Shown here: piece after piece, positions 1-8,109 of the stretch | How positions within the stretch are numbered: position 1 is the stretch's first letter | How the letters are laid out: every line of letters starts with the position of its first letter | Assembly: GCA_963975155.1 (NCBI GenBank) | Contig: CAXBFG010000003.1 | Coordinates: forward strand, 186,001 to 250,000 | From: UBA5109 sp963975155 | GTDB lineage: Bacteria > Pseudomonadota > Gammaproteobacteria > Pseudomonadales > Pseudohongiellaceae | Direction of reading: 5' to 3' | Length of the DNA: 64,000 nucleotides | Translations under genes and position numbers: made by a program | Notes under the pieces: generated by a model | What the model was told of the DNA's origin: nothing | The model's input: only the letters and a program-made list of their open reading frames with translations | The model's database searches: none

Positions 1-1
1 C

Positions 2-181
2 ACCTATCCTGATGAAGTGAGAGTTGCTGATGAACTCATGGAAAGGGCAGACGAGTCACTGTACGAAAGTAAAAATGCCGGACGAAATAAAGTCATCAGT
101 TACTCAAGAATAAAAACGGAAGATCCTGAAGAAGGGATCATAGAGCAACAGGAATTTGGACTGCGTGGGACGGATTCCTAG
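2..181 (+). CDS. GGDEF (diguanylate cyclase) protein, C-terminal end only
   Basis: This is the last 59 codons of a gene whose start lies before the window, ending at TAG 179-181. Near the start of the visible part the translation contains ADESLYESKNAGRNKV, which matches the conserved end of GGDEF domains, where an (A)D-x-A-L-Y-x-A-K-x-x-G-R-N motif closes the fold. A tail of about 25 acidic and polar residues follows. GGDEF proteins make cyclic di-GMP from two GTP. The GG(D/E)EF active site is not in the window, so activity cannot be judged. Any sensor domain would be upstream. Confidence 0.8.
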   Translation, partial: TYPDEVRVADELMERADESLYESKNAGRNKVISYSRIKTEDPEEGIIEQQEFGLRGTDS

Positions 182-225
182 TTTCAGGAAGTTGGCAGAT
201 CCTGAGTTAAAAAAGTAACAGGTTT

Positions 226-897
226 ATGAAAAAAATTGATCAACTCGCAGTTCCGGATCTTTTAAAGAAGACTGCCAGGCTTAGTGAAAAAAAGGATTCA
301 AAAGCAGGCCCTCAAAGCAAGTCATCCAGAGATCATGTGGATGCCATAAATCAAATGTTTGCCGAATTTGAGCTGGCTTATCATAATCAGTATCACAAGG
401 CATTTCCGGATGAAGGAGCCTTAAATCTTGCCAAAAAATACTGGCTGAATACTCTTGCGGTTTTTTCACCTGAACTGATCCTGAAAGCAACACGTCAACT
501 GGTACTAAGCCAGCCTTATTTGCCAACCATAGCTAATGTTGCAGATACCTGTAAAAACGGTTTGAGCTTGTTCGGCTTACCCTCAATACACGATGCCTAT
601 CTTGAAGCCTGTCGCAAAGCTTCGCCAAAATCTGCCCAGCAATGGAGCCATCTGGCTGTGTATCTAGCCGGCAGGGCTACTGGCTGGTTCGAATTAGCCA
701 ACCAGACTGAAGCACAGATTTTCCCGTTGTTTGACTACCACTATTCACAATTGATGCAGCGTGTTCTGCATGGTGAAGAGCTTAAGGTTTCTGTAGCGAC
801 ACCGCTGCCGGAAACCAGCACGGTTTGCTTAAGCGCAAATGAGAACCTGTCTCGCTTGAAGGAATTAAAAACTCATCTGAAAATTCAGGAAGGTTGA
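226..897 (+). CDS. Lambda P-like (phage replication protein P family) protein
   Basis: The 223-residue product resembles phage lambda replication protein P (233 aa), which loads the DnaB helicase. Matching blocks occur in the same order: an INQMF segment near residue 41 (lambda INGVF), a tryptophan helix near 73, QPYLPTIANVADTCK at about 100-114 (lambda RPFLPSPGQFVAWC), GLPSIHDAYLEAC near 121-133, a W-x-x-L-A-V-Y helix, an HGEEL segment (lambda NRGE), and a C-terminal LSRLKELK helix. The first 35 residues are polar and probably disordered. The gene follows the GGDEF gene by 44 bases and faces ettA across a repeat. No integrase, lysis or structural phage gene is near, so it looks like a domesticated or vertically inherited helicase-loader relative. 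The family call rests on a remembered alignment; the function is inferred. Confidence 0.6.
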   Translation: MKKIDQLAVPDLLKKTARLSEKKDSKAGPQSKSSRDHVDAINQMFAEFELAYHNQYHKAFPDEGALNLAKKYWLNTLAVFSPELILKATRQLVLSQPYLPTIANVADTCKNGLSLFGLPSIHDAYLEACRKASPKSAQQWSHLAVYLAGRATGWFELANQTEAQIFPLFDYHYSQLMQRVLHGEELKVSVATPLPETSTVCLSANENLSRLKELKTHLKIQEG

Positions 898-947
898 TAT
901 CTTCCACTTAGGTAGTGTGGCATTTGAAAATTTCTTGTGTGATCTAA

Positions 948-1234
948 AAGCCGCCGCTTCTGTCATGTTCACCCTTCGATCTTTCCTTCCCATTTTTCCG
1001 GCGCTGCGGAACTCGTCGCTATGCTCCTCAGACAGTCCTCGCGCTTGATCGGAAAAATAGTCAGGAAAAAGACATCTCAATGGGTTCACATGGCAGGAAG
1101 GCCGGCTTTCCGAGCATTGTCGACTTTTAAAGAATGTTTAATGCACAGTCTTAATGAGACGCTATTCAGTCGGCGACCATCTGACGACAGGGTAGCTCGT
1201 TATCAAGACTGAACATATGCTGAAAATTTCAAAA
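948..1234 (+). repeat. Dispersed repeat, copy 1 (3' of ettA)
   Basis: Positions 948-1090 align without gaps to 15672-15814, with about 17 mismatches over 143 bases by hand. A further block, 1171-1192, matches 15895-15916 with one mismatch and at the same offset. After 1192 the similarity resumes with the sequence at 15971-16017, so this copy lacks the internal hairpin portion of copy 2. Open frames inside it (for example 865-1089 minus and 1021-1212 plus) are not supported as genes. The repeat fills most of the 381-base gap between the lambda-P-like gene and ettA, and its right end lies about 45 bases past the ettA stop codon. Confidence 0.8.
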
Positions 1235-1278
1235 GGCGCACTACATGGCATTCTGAACCCGGGCTTCACTGATGTTTG

Positions 1279-2943
1279 TCAGGCAAGCTTTTTGTATTTG
1301 ATGCGGGTTGGTTCTCCGTCGCCTTTACGCTTTTTATAATCCTCTTCGTACTCTGAATAGTTGCCTTCATGAAAGATCACTTCACTGTTTCCTTCGAAGG
1401 CCAGTATATGAGTGGCAATACGATCCAGGAACCAGCGGTCGTGTGAAACCACAATCACTGTACCAGGGAAAGTAAGCAAGCCTTCATCGAGTGCCCGCAG
1501 GGTTTCGATATCAAGATCATTGGTTGGTTCATCGAGCAGAAGCACATTGGCGCCACGTTTTAACAGTTTTGCCAAGTGCAGGCGATTACGTTCACCGCCT
1601 GATAAGTGTTTAACAAATTTTTGCTGATCACTACCCTTGAAATTAAAACGCCCCACATAAGCTCGCGATGCAATTTCATAGTTACCGATTTGCAGGGTAT
1701 CAAGACCCTCGGATATTTCCTGCCATACAGTGTTATCCCCGTTCAGTGCATCGCGACTCTGGTCTACATAAGCCAGCTCTACCGTTTCGCCTATACGAAT
1801 AGAGCCGGAGTCAGGTTTTTCCTGACCCATGAGCATTTTCAAAAAAGTTGTTTTACCGGCACCGTTTCCGCCGATGATGCCTACAATACTGCCGCGTGGA
1901 ATTTTCAGACTAAGTTCTTCAATCAGATTTTTATCATTAAAGCCTTTACTGATCTTGTCGATTTCAATAACCAGTTCTCCCAATCGAGGACCAGGTGGTA
2001 TATATAACTCGAGTGTTTCATTGCGAGTCTGAAACTCTTTTGACGATAACTCTTCAAAGCGCGCCAGACGGGCCTTGCTCTTGGCCTGGCGCCCCTTCGG
2101 GTTCGACCTAACCCATTCCAGTTCATTTTTGATGGTTTTGGCAATGGAAGCCTGTTGCTTGTCTTCGGTCTCGAGGCGCTTTTCCTTGGCTTCCAGCCAA
2201 TTGCTGTAATTCCCTTCATAAGGAATGCCATGACCACGATCCAGCTCCAGAATCCAGCCCGCAGCCTGATCCAGGAAATAGCGATCATGCGTTATGGCAA
2301 CGACAGTGCCAGGATAGTCCTGCAAAAATTTTTCCAGCCAGGACACAGAGCCCGCATCCAGGTGGTTGGTTGGTTCATCCAGCAAGAGCATATCCGGCTT
2401 GGATAGGAGCAGTCGGCACAGGGCAACGCGTCGTTTTTCACCACCTGATAGCTTGCTGACATCCGAGTCCCATGGAGGTAAGCGCAAGGCGTCAGCGGCT
2501 ATTTCCAGGGTGCGCTCGAGCTCCCATCCCTCACAGGCATCGATTTGAGTCTGTAGTTCGCCCTGCCTTTCCAGCAAAGTGTTCATTGCATCATCCGACA
2601 TGGGCTCGGCAAATTTGTCACTGATGGTGTTGAATTCGTCAAGCAGCTGCTTGATGGGACGCACGCCATCTTCGACGTTGCCGCGCACATCCTTGGCGTT
2701 ATCCAGTTCCGGTTCCTGTGGCAGATAGCCTACCTTTAGCTCAGGCTGGGGTCTTGCTTCACCATGAAAATCTGTATCAACACCGGCCATAATACGGAGT
2801 AATGTCGATTTTCCGGACCCGTTCAAGCCGAGCACGCCAATTTTGGCGCCGGGAAAGAAAGATAATGAAATATCCTTGAGAATTTCGCGTTTGGGTGGGA
2901 CAACTTTGCCAACCCTGTTCATGGTATAAACAAACTGCGCCAT
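1279..2943 (-). CDS. ettA: Energy-dependent translational throttle protein EttA (ABC-F)
   Basis: The 554-residue protein has the tandem ABC ATPase layout of ABC-F translation factors and is essentially the length of E. coli EttA. The first cassette has Walker A GLNGSGKST at 39-47, then signature LSGGEKRR and Walker B LLLDEPTNHLD. The second has GGNGAGKTT, LSGGERNR and LLLDEPTNDLD. No membrane domain is present. The charged linker between cassettes is the P-site tRNA interaction motif region. EttA binds the ribosomal E site and gates the first elongation steps according to energy charge. The C-terminal end is short, unlike Uup at 16031-17920. The gene stands alone and is divergent from glyA. 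Confidence 0.95.
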   Translation of the reverse strand: MAQFVYTMNRVGKVVPPKREILKDISLSFFPGAKIGVLGLNGSGKSTLLRIMAGVDTDFHGEARPQPELKVGYLPQEPELDNAKDVRGNVEDGVRPIKQLLDEFNTISDKFAEPMSDDAMNTLLERQGELQTQIDACEGWELERTLEIAADALRLPPWDSDVSKLSGGEKRRVALCRLLLSKPDMLLLDEPTNHLDAGSVSWLEKFLQDYPGTVVAITHDRYFLDQAAGWILELDRGHGIPYEGNYSNWLEAKEKRLETEDKQQASIAKTIKNELEWVRSNPKGRQAKSKARLARFEELSSKEFQTRNETLELYIPPGPRLGELVIEIDKISKGFNDKNLIEELSLKIPRGSIVGIIGGNGAGKTTFLKMLMGQEKPDSGSIRIGETVELAYVDQSRDALNGDNTVWQEISEGLDTLQIGNYEIASRAYVGRFNFKGSDQQKFVKHLSGGERNRLHLAKLLKRGANVLLLDEPTNDLDIETLRALDEGLLTFPGTVIVVSHDRWFLDRIATHILAFEGNSEVIFHEGNYSEYEEDYKKRKGDGEPTRIKYKKLA

Positions 2944-3020
2944 AGAATTACAACCTACTTATTGGAAAACTATTAAAAAGAATGTAATGGTCAGGTTTTA
3001 AGTGATTTCATCTATTTTAT

Positions 3021-3080
3021 GCCGGAGTAATGTCGTCAGTGAGGAGCATAAGAGCGAACGCACTACGACTGCCCTCCGGC
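3021..3080. repeat. Small palindromic element between ettA and glyA
   Basis: The ends are the perfect inverted repeat GCCGGAG (3021-3027) and CTCCGGC (3074-3080). Inside, GTCGTCAGTG and CACTACGAC form a second imperfect pair. The 60-base sequence could form a long cruciform or RNA hairpin. It lies between divergently transcribed genes, so it is not an obvious terminator for either. Confidence 0.5.
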
Positions 3081-3124
3081 AACAAGGTCAAAACGTCAAC
3101 TAAGCCAATACTCAAGTGACTATT

Positions 3125-3191
3125 CTATTCTTACCGAGCACGAAAGTAAGGTAGAATAGCGCTTTTTTTACCAGAGGCCACTTTACTCTGG
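3125..3191 (+). promoter_or_regulatory. glyA leader: promoter-like -10 within a hairpin plus T-run, then a second hairpin
   Basis: Bases 3125-3135 pair with 3150-3159 (ten pairs and one bulge), and a run of seven T follows at 3163-3169, the layout of an intrinsic terminator. The right arm contains TAGAAT (3152-3157), close to a sigma-70 -10 box. A second hairpin, CCAGAG (3171-3176) with CTCTGG (3186-3191), precedes the glyA ribosome binding site. The region is either a core promoter with a fortuitous palindrome or an attenuator. No glycine riboswitch motif was recognised. Confidence 0.4.
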
Positions 3192-3220
3192 TTGCACTCG
3201 CGAAAATCCTGAGGAGAAAA

Positions 3221-4477
3221 ATGTTAACTAAAGACATGACTATCGCCGGTTTTGATGATGAGCTGGCGGCTGCAATAGCGAATGAATCCCAGCGTCAACA
3301 AGACCATCTGGAGCTGATTGCCTCCGAAAATTATGCCAGCCCCAGAGTGCTGGAAGCTCAGGGCTCAGTTTTAACCAATAAATATGCGGAAGGTTATCCT
3401 GGCAAGCGTTATTACGGCGGTTGCGAGTACGTGGATATCGTTGAAAATCTGGCGATTGAAAGAGCCAAACAGTTATTTGGTGCGGGCTATGCCAATGTAC
3501 AGCCTCACTCTGGTTCTCAGGCTAATACAGCCGTTTATCTGGCACTGCTTCAGCCCGGCGACACCATACTGGGCATGAGTCTGGCGCATGGAGGGCATCT
3601 GACACACGGTGCATCTGTGTCATCTTCGGGACGTATTTACAAAGCAGTCCAGTACGGTCTGAAAAGTGAGACTGGAGAAATTGATTATGAAGAAGTTGAA
3701 AGCCTGTCCTTGCAGCATAAACCCAAATTGATTATTGCCGGCTTCTCCGCCTATTCCAGAGTGGTTGATTGGCAGCGGATGAGAGATATTGCTGACAAAA
3801 TAGGCGCGTATCTGATGGTTGATATGGCCCACGTCGCTGGTTTGGTGGCTGCTGGAGTCTATCCGAGTCCGGTAAACATTGCGCATGTAACCACTACCAC
3901 AACCCATAAGACATTAGGCGGGCCTCGCGGCGGCCTGATATTGACTCCGGGCAATGATGAAGAGCTCAATAAGCGATTGAACTTTGCTGTTTTCCCGGAA
4001 AGTCAGGGCGGCCCTTTGATGCACGTTATTGCGGGCAAAGCGGTCTGTTTTAAGGAAGCGATGTCTGATGAATTCAAAACCTATCAGCAACAAGTTGTGA
4101 AAAATGCCCGGGCCATGGTCGAGGTCTTCAAGGCCCGTGGTTACGAAGTGGTTTCAGGGGGTACTGATGATCATCTGTTTCTGCTGAGCCTGGTGGGTCG
4201 GGAAGTTACCGGTAAGGATGCGGAAGAAACCCTTGGCAGGGCTAATATCACAGTCAATAAAAATGCTGTACCCAATGATCCTCGATCTCCATTTGTAACC
4301 AGCGGTCTGAGGTTGGGTTCTCCTGCTGTAACACGCCGGGGCTTTACTGAAAAGGAAGTCACTGCAATGTCAGGCTGGATTTGCGATATTCTGGATGATG
4401 TCAGTAATGAAGAAACAATCAATTCAGTTAAAGCAAAAGTACTTGAGCTGTGTGGGAATTTTCCCGTTTATTCATAA
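3221..4477 (+). CDS. glyA: Serine hydroxymethyltransferase
   Basis: GlyA interconverts serine and glycine with tetrahydrofolate, supplying one-carbon units. The 418-residue length fits bacterial SHMT. The PLP lysine is K230 in TTTTTHKTLGGPRGG, and the substrate loop NKYAEGYPGKRYYGG is at 53-67. ATG at 3221 is preceded by GAGGAG at good spacing. A second in-frame ATG (M6) is less well placed. The glyA-nrdR pair followed by riboflavin genes is a classic gammaproteobacterial arrangement; nrdR begins 23 bases after the stop. Confidence 0.97.
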   Translation: MLTKDMTIAGFDDELAAAIANESQRQQDHLELIASENYASPRVLEAQGSVLTNKYAEGYPGKRYYGGCEYVDIVENLAIERAKQLFGAGYANVQPHSGSQANTAVYLALLQPGDTILGMSLAHGGHLTHGASVSSSGRIYKAVQYGLKSETGEIDYEEVESLSLQHKPKLIIAGFSAYSRVVDWQRMRDIADKIGAYLMVDMAHVAGLVAAGVYPSPVNIAHVTTTTTHKTLGGPRGGLILTPGNDEELNKRLNFAVFPESQGGPLMHVIAGKAVCFKEAMSDEFKTYQQQVVKNARAMVEVFKARGYEVVSGGTDDHLFLLSLVGREVTGKDAEETLGRANITVNKNAVPNDPRSPFVTSGLRLGSPAVTRRGFTEKEVTAMSGWICDILDDVSNEETINSVKAKVLELCGNFPVYS

Positions 4478-4500
4478 AAGACAATTGGAAGGTTTAGCAG

Positions 4501-4962
4501 ATGCATTGCCCGTTTTGTCATGCTACTGATACCAAAGTCATTGATTCCCGTCTGGTTGCAGAAGGGAATCAAGTACGCCGTCGTCGCGAATGCCTGACCT
4601 GTAACGAACGCTTCACGACTTTTGAAGGTGCTGAATTATTAATGCCGCGAGTCATTAAACAAAACGGTGATCGGGAACCTTTTAATGAAGAAAAATTGCG
4701 CAAGGGAATATTAAAAGCACTGGAAAAACGCCCGGTCAGCATGGACCTGGTTGAAGAATCACTTACACGAATTAACCATGCTCTGCGGGCATCCGGTGAG
4801 CGTGAAGTTTCCAGCGATCTGGTGGGAGAAAAAGTAATGCAGGAGTTGCGAAAACTGGATGAAGTCGCTTATGTGCGTTTTGCTTCTGTCTACAGAAGCT
4901 TCAAGGATTTAAATGAATTTCGTGCAGCTATTGATAAGATTGCCCAGACTTCAAAAGATTGA
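4501..4962 (+). CDS. nrdR: Transcriptional repressor NrdR
   Basis: NrdR represses ribonucleotide reductase genes in response to ATP and dATP. The 153-residue protein has a zinc ribbon with C3, C6, C31 and C34, including the typical RRRRECLTC stretch. An ATP-cone domain covers about residues 48-138 (VIKQNGDREPFNEEKL). The ATG overlaps no other gene and has GAAGG upstream. It is probably co-transcribed with glyA. A 182-base gap separates it from ribD, so the rib genes may have their own promoter. Confidence 0.96.
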   Translation: MHCPFCHATDTKVIDSRLVAEGNQVRRRRECLTCNERFTTFEGAELLMPRVIKQNGDREPFNEEKLRKGILKALEKRPVSMDLVEESLTRINHALRASGEREVSSDLVGEKVMQELRKLDEVAYVRFASVYRSFKDLNEFRAAIDKIAQTSKD

Positions 4963-5096
4963 CTACAAACACTGTGTTTTCTCTCTTGTTCCAACCAGCC
5001 AGGATCAGCTCAATATAATCACCATAATGAAAAATTTAATTCGGCCATATGTTTCTTGATGTAATATTCATCAGGAAATTTCACTTTTGACTCGTC

Positions 5097-5117
5097 TTAA
5101 CTCAGCTCTTGAGTTAA
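5097..5117. promoter_or_regulatory. Inverted repeat upstream of ribD
   Basis: TTAACTCA (5097-5104) and TGAGTTAA (5110-5117) form a perfect 8-bp inverted repeat with a 5-base spacer, 28 bases before the ribD ATG. It could be a dimeric repressor site or a leader hairpin. A weaker hairpin, CTTGATG/CATCAGG, lies just upstream. No FMN (RFN) riboswitch sequence was recognised here. Confidence 0.3.
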
Positions 5118-5144
5118 GCCGGTTAATTTAATAAAAAAGTAAAA

Positions 5145-6248
5145 ATGAATCTTGCTACCGATCTGACATATATGCAGCGTTGCATAGAGCTTGCACTAAA
5201 GGGAGAGTTTAGCAGTAAACCCAACCCAAGAGTCGGCTGTGTTATTGTTAAAGACGGATTGGTCCTGGCAGAGGGCTGGCACCAGTTTGCCGGTGAAGTC
5301 CATGCCGAAGTTCACGCGCTGGAAAAGGCAGGTTCTGCAGCGAGCGGTGCCTGCCTGTATGTCACTCTCGAACCTTGCTCCCATCATGGGAAAACGGCAC
5401 CTTGTTGTGATGCCATTATCGCTGCAGGCATTCGCAAAGTTGTTTACGGCATGATCGATCCCAACCCGAAAGTGGCTGGCAAGGGGCTCAGTAAATTAAA
5501 AGCAGCAGGTGTGGAAATTATTGGTCCTGTGCTTGCCGAAGAGTGCGCTGCGCTAAACCCTGGATTTATAAAAAGGATGACAAGCGGCCTGCCGTATGTC
5601 AGATGCAAAATGGCCATGAGCCTGGATGGCCGCACAGCGATGGCCAGTGGTGAAAGTAAATGGATAACCGGTACAGAAGCCAGACAGGATGCGCAACTTT
5701 GGAGAGCAAGAAGCAGCGCTATTATCAGTGGAATTGATACGCTAAAAATTGATGACCCGTCACTCAATGTGCGGCTGGATGACCAGACAGTCGTACAGCC
5801 TTTGCGTGTCATTTGTGATTCACAATTACAGTTACCTGCATCTGCAAAAACTTTACAGACGGCGGGCACGCTTATCCTGGCATCGGCTGTTGAACAATCA
5901 TTTCAGTCGGACATAAACTGCAAGGCAAATGTCGAGCAAGTATATCTGCCGGATAATAACGGTAAAGTGGATTTGGCAGCCTTGCTTAAATTCTTGGTGC
6001 AGGAAAAAGAAGTCAATGAAGTTTTAATTGAAGCTGGCTCAACGCTGGCAGGTGCTTTTATTGCGGCAGGTCTGGTGGATGAATTATTGATATATGTCGC
6101 GCCCAAATTATTGGGTCACAGAGCTTTACCTATGTTTGAGATTCCAGGCATCAATAAGCTGCAAGACCATATAGCACTGGAATTCATGGATGTGTTATTG
6201 CTGGGGAAAGATTGTAGAATGCGAGCCCGCGTTTTGGAAAAGCAGTAG
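5145..6248 (+). CDS. ribD: Bifunctional riboflavin deaminase/reductase RibD
   Basis: RibD performs the second and third steps of the pyrimidine branch of riboflavin synthesis: deamination of the GTP cyclohydrolase II product, then NADPH reduction of its ribosyl chain. The 367-residue protein starts with a zinc deaminase domain: ligand H53 with catalytic E55 (HAE), and C78 and C87 in PCSHHGKTAPC. The reductase domain begins near residue 148 (YVRCKMAMSLDGRTA) and runs to the end. Both active regions look intact. ribE starts 16 bases downstream, indicating an operon. Confidence 0.96.
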   Translation: MNLATDLTYMQRCIELALKGEFSSKPNPRVGCVIVKDGLVLAEGWHQFAGEVHAEVHALEKAGSAASGACLYVTLEPCSHHGKTAPCCDAIIAAGIRKVVYGMIDPNPKVAGKGLSKLKAAGVEIIGPVLAEECAALNPGFIKRMTSGLPYVRCKMAMSLDGRTAMASGESKWITGTEARQDAQLWRARSSAIISGIDTLKIDDPSLNVRLDDQTVVQPLRVICDSQLQLPASAKTLQTAGTLILASAVEQSFQSDINCKANVEQVYLPDNNGKVDLAALLKFLVQEKEVNEVLIEAGSTLAGAFIAAGLVDELLIYVAPKLLGHRALPMFEIPGINKLQDHIALEFMDVLLLGKDCRMRARVLEKQ

Positions 6249-6264
6249 GAGCTTTGCGTCGAAG

Positions 6265-6942
6265 ATGTTTACAGGCATTATTGAAGCAACCGGAACAGTC
6301 AAGTCACTGCAAAAAGCAGAGGGCGATTATCGCCTGGTGATTGCCTCAGGTTCGCTGGATTACAGTGACATTGTGCTTGGAGACAGTATTGCTGTAAGTG
6401 GCGTCTGTCTTACTGTGACAGAATTGGAAGGAGATACATTCAGTGCTGATGTTTCCAATGAAACAATGCAATGTACTAACCTGGCTGAGTTACGAGCAGG
6501 CGCTCTGGTCAATCTCGAACTTGCCCTGAAGCCCGAGAGTAGAATGGGTGGTCATATTGTCAGTGGACATGTTGATGGTCTGGCAACCCTGAAATCCAGA
6601 TTAAAAGATGATGGCAGCCTCTTGTTAACTTTTACAGCACCGGATGAGCTCGCCCATTATGTGGCCCGTAAAGGCTCGGTTTGTATCGACGGAATCAGCC
6701 TTACAGTTAATGACGTCGACGGCGTGCATTTCTCGGTCAATATTATTCCACACACTGCATTGGAAACGACGATTCAGTCTTACCAAGTGGGAAGGAAAGT
6801 GAATCTGGAAGTTGATTTAATCAGTCGCTACCTGGAACGCCTGTTACAAAAAAATAAACCGGGCGATTTGAATGCTATGGATAGTATTAATAAGGAAGGT
6901 TTAAGCCTTGAACTTTTACGTACCAGCGGTTTTATAAAATAA
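6265..6942 (+). CDS. ribE: Riboflavin synthase, alpha subunit type
   Basis: This enzyme dismutates two 6,7-dimethyl-8-ribityllumazines to riboflavin. The start MFTGIIEATG is the invariant N-terminus of the family, so the ATG at 6265 is chosen over an upstream in-frame extension at 6190 that would overlap ribD. The 225-residue product holds two lumazine-binding repeats, about 1-97 and 98-195; the second begins with GGHIVSGHVDG. The stop TAA overlaps the ribBA ATG (TAATG), so translation is probably coupled. The last 20 residues are less conserved. Confidence 0.95.
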   Translation: MFTGIIEATGTVKSLQKAEGDYRLVIASGSLDYSDIVLGDSIAVSGVCLTVTELEGDTFSADVSNETMQCTNLAELRAGALVNLELALKPESRMGGHIVSGHVDGLATLKSRLKDDGSLLLTFTAPDELAHYVARKGSVCIDGISLTVNDVDGVHFSVNIIPHTALETTIQSYQVGRKVNLEVDLISRYLERLLQKNKPGDLNAMDSINKEGLSLELLRTSGFIK

Positions 6943-8063
6943 TGCAACTTAATACGACTAAAGAGCTCATCGAAGATATCCGTCAAGGAAAAATGGTCAT
7001 CCTGATGGATGACGAAGATAGAGAGAATGAAGGTGATATTGTTATTGCAGCAGATAAAGTAGGTGCAGCAGATATTAACTTTATGGCGACACATGCGCGC
7101 GGGCTGATCTGTCTTACCCTCACTGCTGAGCGTTGCCAGCAATTACAGCTGCCTTTGATGGTCAGTAATATAAATCAAACCCCTTTTGGATGTAATTTTA
7201 CGATTTCTATTGAAGCCGCCGATGGTGTCACGACAGGTATATCAGCGGCAGACAGAGCACGGACAATCCAGGCCGCTGTAGCTCCAGATGCAAAGCCGAA
7301 GGATATTATTCAGCCTGGGCATATTTTCCCTGTGATGGCCAAGGAAGGTGGCGTATTGCGGCGAGCGGGACATACCGAGGCAGGCTGCGATTTGGCCAGA
7401 ATGGCAGGACTGACACCAGCGGCAGCCATTTGTGAAGTCATGAATGCGGATGGCTCTATGGCCAGAAGACCCGACCTGGAAATATTTGCCAAGCAACATG
7501 GTTTAAAAATCGGCACCATAATGGATCTGGTTCACTACCGAATCGCAAATGAACAAACTGTAGAGCGCATTCAGCATTATCCTTTGCTAACAGAACATGG
7601 TGAATTTGAGATTTACTGTTATCGCGACACCATCAAGGAAGGCAAACCTACACATATGGCTTTGGTTAAGGGCGAGATTAAAAAAGATGAACCCGTCTTA
7701 GCGCGTGTGCTGGTTACCAATACAATCCGTGATCTGCTGGGTGCCGAAAATTCCAAACGACCAAGCTGGTCCTTGCATCAGGCCATGCGAAAAATAAACG
7801 AAGAAGGCACGGGCGTGGTAGTTATTCTGGCCGGAGAAGGTAAGAATTCTGATCTTGTTGAAGAGCTTGCCAAATATAGTGAGATGGCAGAGGCTAAGGT
7901 TCCGGTTGCAACATCACAGGGGATGTACCTGAATGTAGGAACAGGCTCTCAGATATTACGTGATCTGGGCGTGGGAAAAATGCGTTTAATGAGCTATCCA
8001 ACCAGATACGCCATCTCAGGTTTTGACCTGGAAGTGGTGGAATATATCACTCGCGAAGACTAA
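6942..8063 (+). CDS. ribBA: 3,4-dihydroxy-2-butanone 4-phosphate synthase with a degenerate RibA-like domain
   Basis: The N-terminal RibB domain (about 1-200) makes 3,4-dihydroxy-2-butanone 4-phosphate from ribulose 5-phosphate and has intact acidic motif DDEDRENEGD and RAGHTEAG. The C-terminal half (about 207-373) has the GTP cyclohydrolase II fold, but the three zinc cysteines are absent: where RibA has a CLTGD...RCDCG stretch this protein reads VTNTIRDLLG and ENSKRPSW, and the RQEGRGIGL motif is replaced. The second domain is therefore probably not a GTP cyclohydrolase, as in the RibBX proteins of other gammaproteobacteria. A separate RibA is expected elsewhere in the genome. It sits between ribE and ribH. 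Confidence 0.93.
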   Translation: MQLNTTKELIEDIRQGKMVILMDDEDRENEGDIVIAADKVGAADINFMATHARGLICLTLTAERCQQLQLPLMVSNINQTPFGCNFTISIEAADGVTTGISAADRARTIQAAVAPDAKPKDIIQPGHIFPVMAKEGGVLRRAGHTEAGCDLARMAGLTPAAAICEVMNADGSMARRPDLEIFAKQHGLKIGTIMDLVHYRIANEQTVERIQHYPLLTEHGEFEIYCYRDTIKEGKPTHMALVKGEIKKDEPVLARVLVTNTIRDLLGAENSKRPSWSLHQAMRKINEEGTGVVVILAGEGKNSDLVEELAKYSEMAEAKVPVATSQGMYLNVGTGSQILRDLGVGKMRLMSYPTRYAISGFDLEVVEYITRED

Positions 8064-8109
8064 GCTAAGCGGGAAAATAGAGATTCAAAACAGGCTGTCG
8101 GAAAAAATC

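Noticed and set aside
226..897. Evidence of a prophage around the lambda-P-like gene
   Set aside because: No integrase, repressor, lysis, portal or tail genes, and no attachment-site repeat, are seen in the flanking sequence.
865..1212. Open frames inside repeat copy 1 as real genes
   Set aside because: The frames overlap a dispersed non-coding repeat on both strands, have no ribosome binding sites, and are not maintained in copy 2.
4968..4980. AAACACTGTGTTT palindrome after nrdR, considered as an NrdR box or terminator
   Set aside because: It has almost no loop and does not match the NrdR-box pattern; no paired second box or T-tract gives support.
4963..5144. FMN riboswitch before the rib genes
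   Set aside because: The conserved RFN sequence elements are not present in this 182-base stretch.
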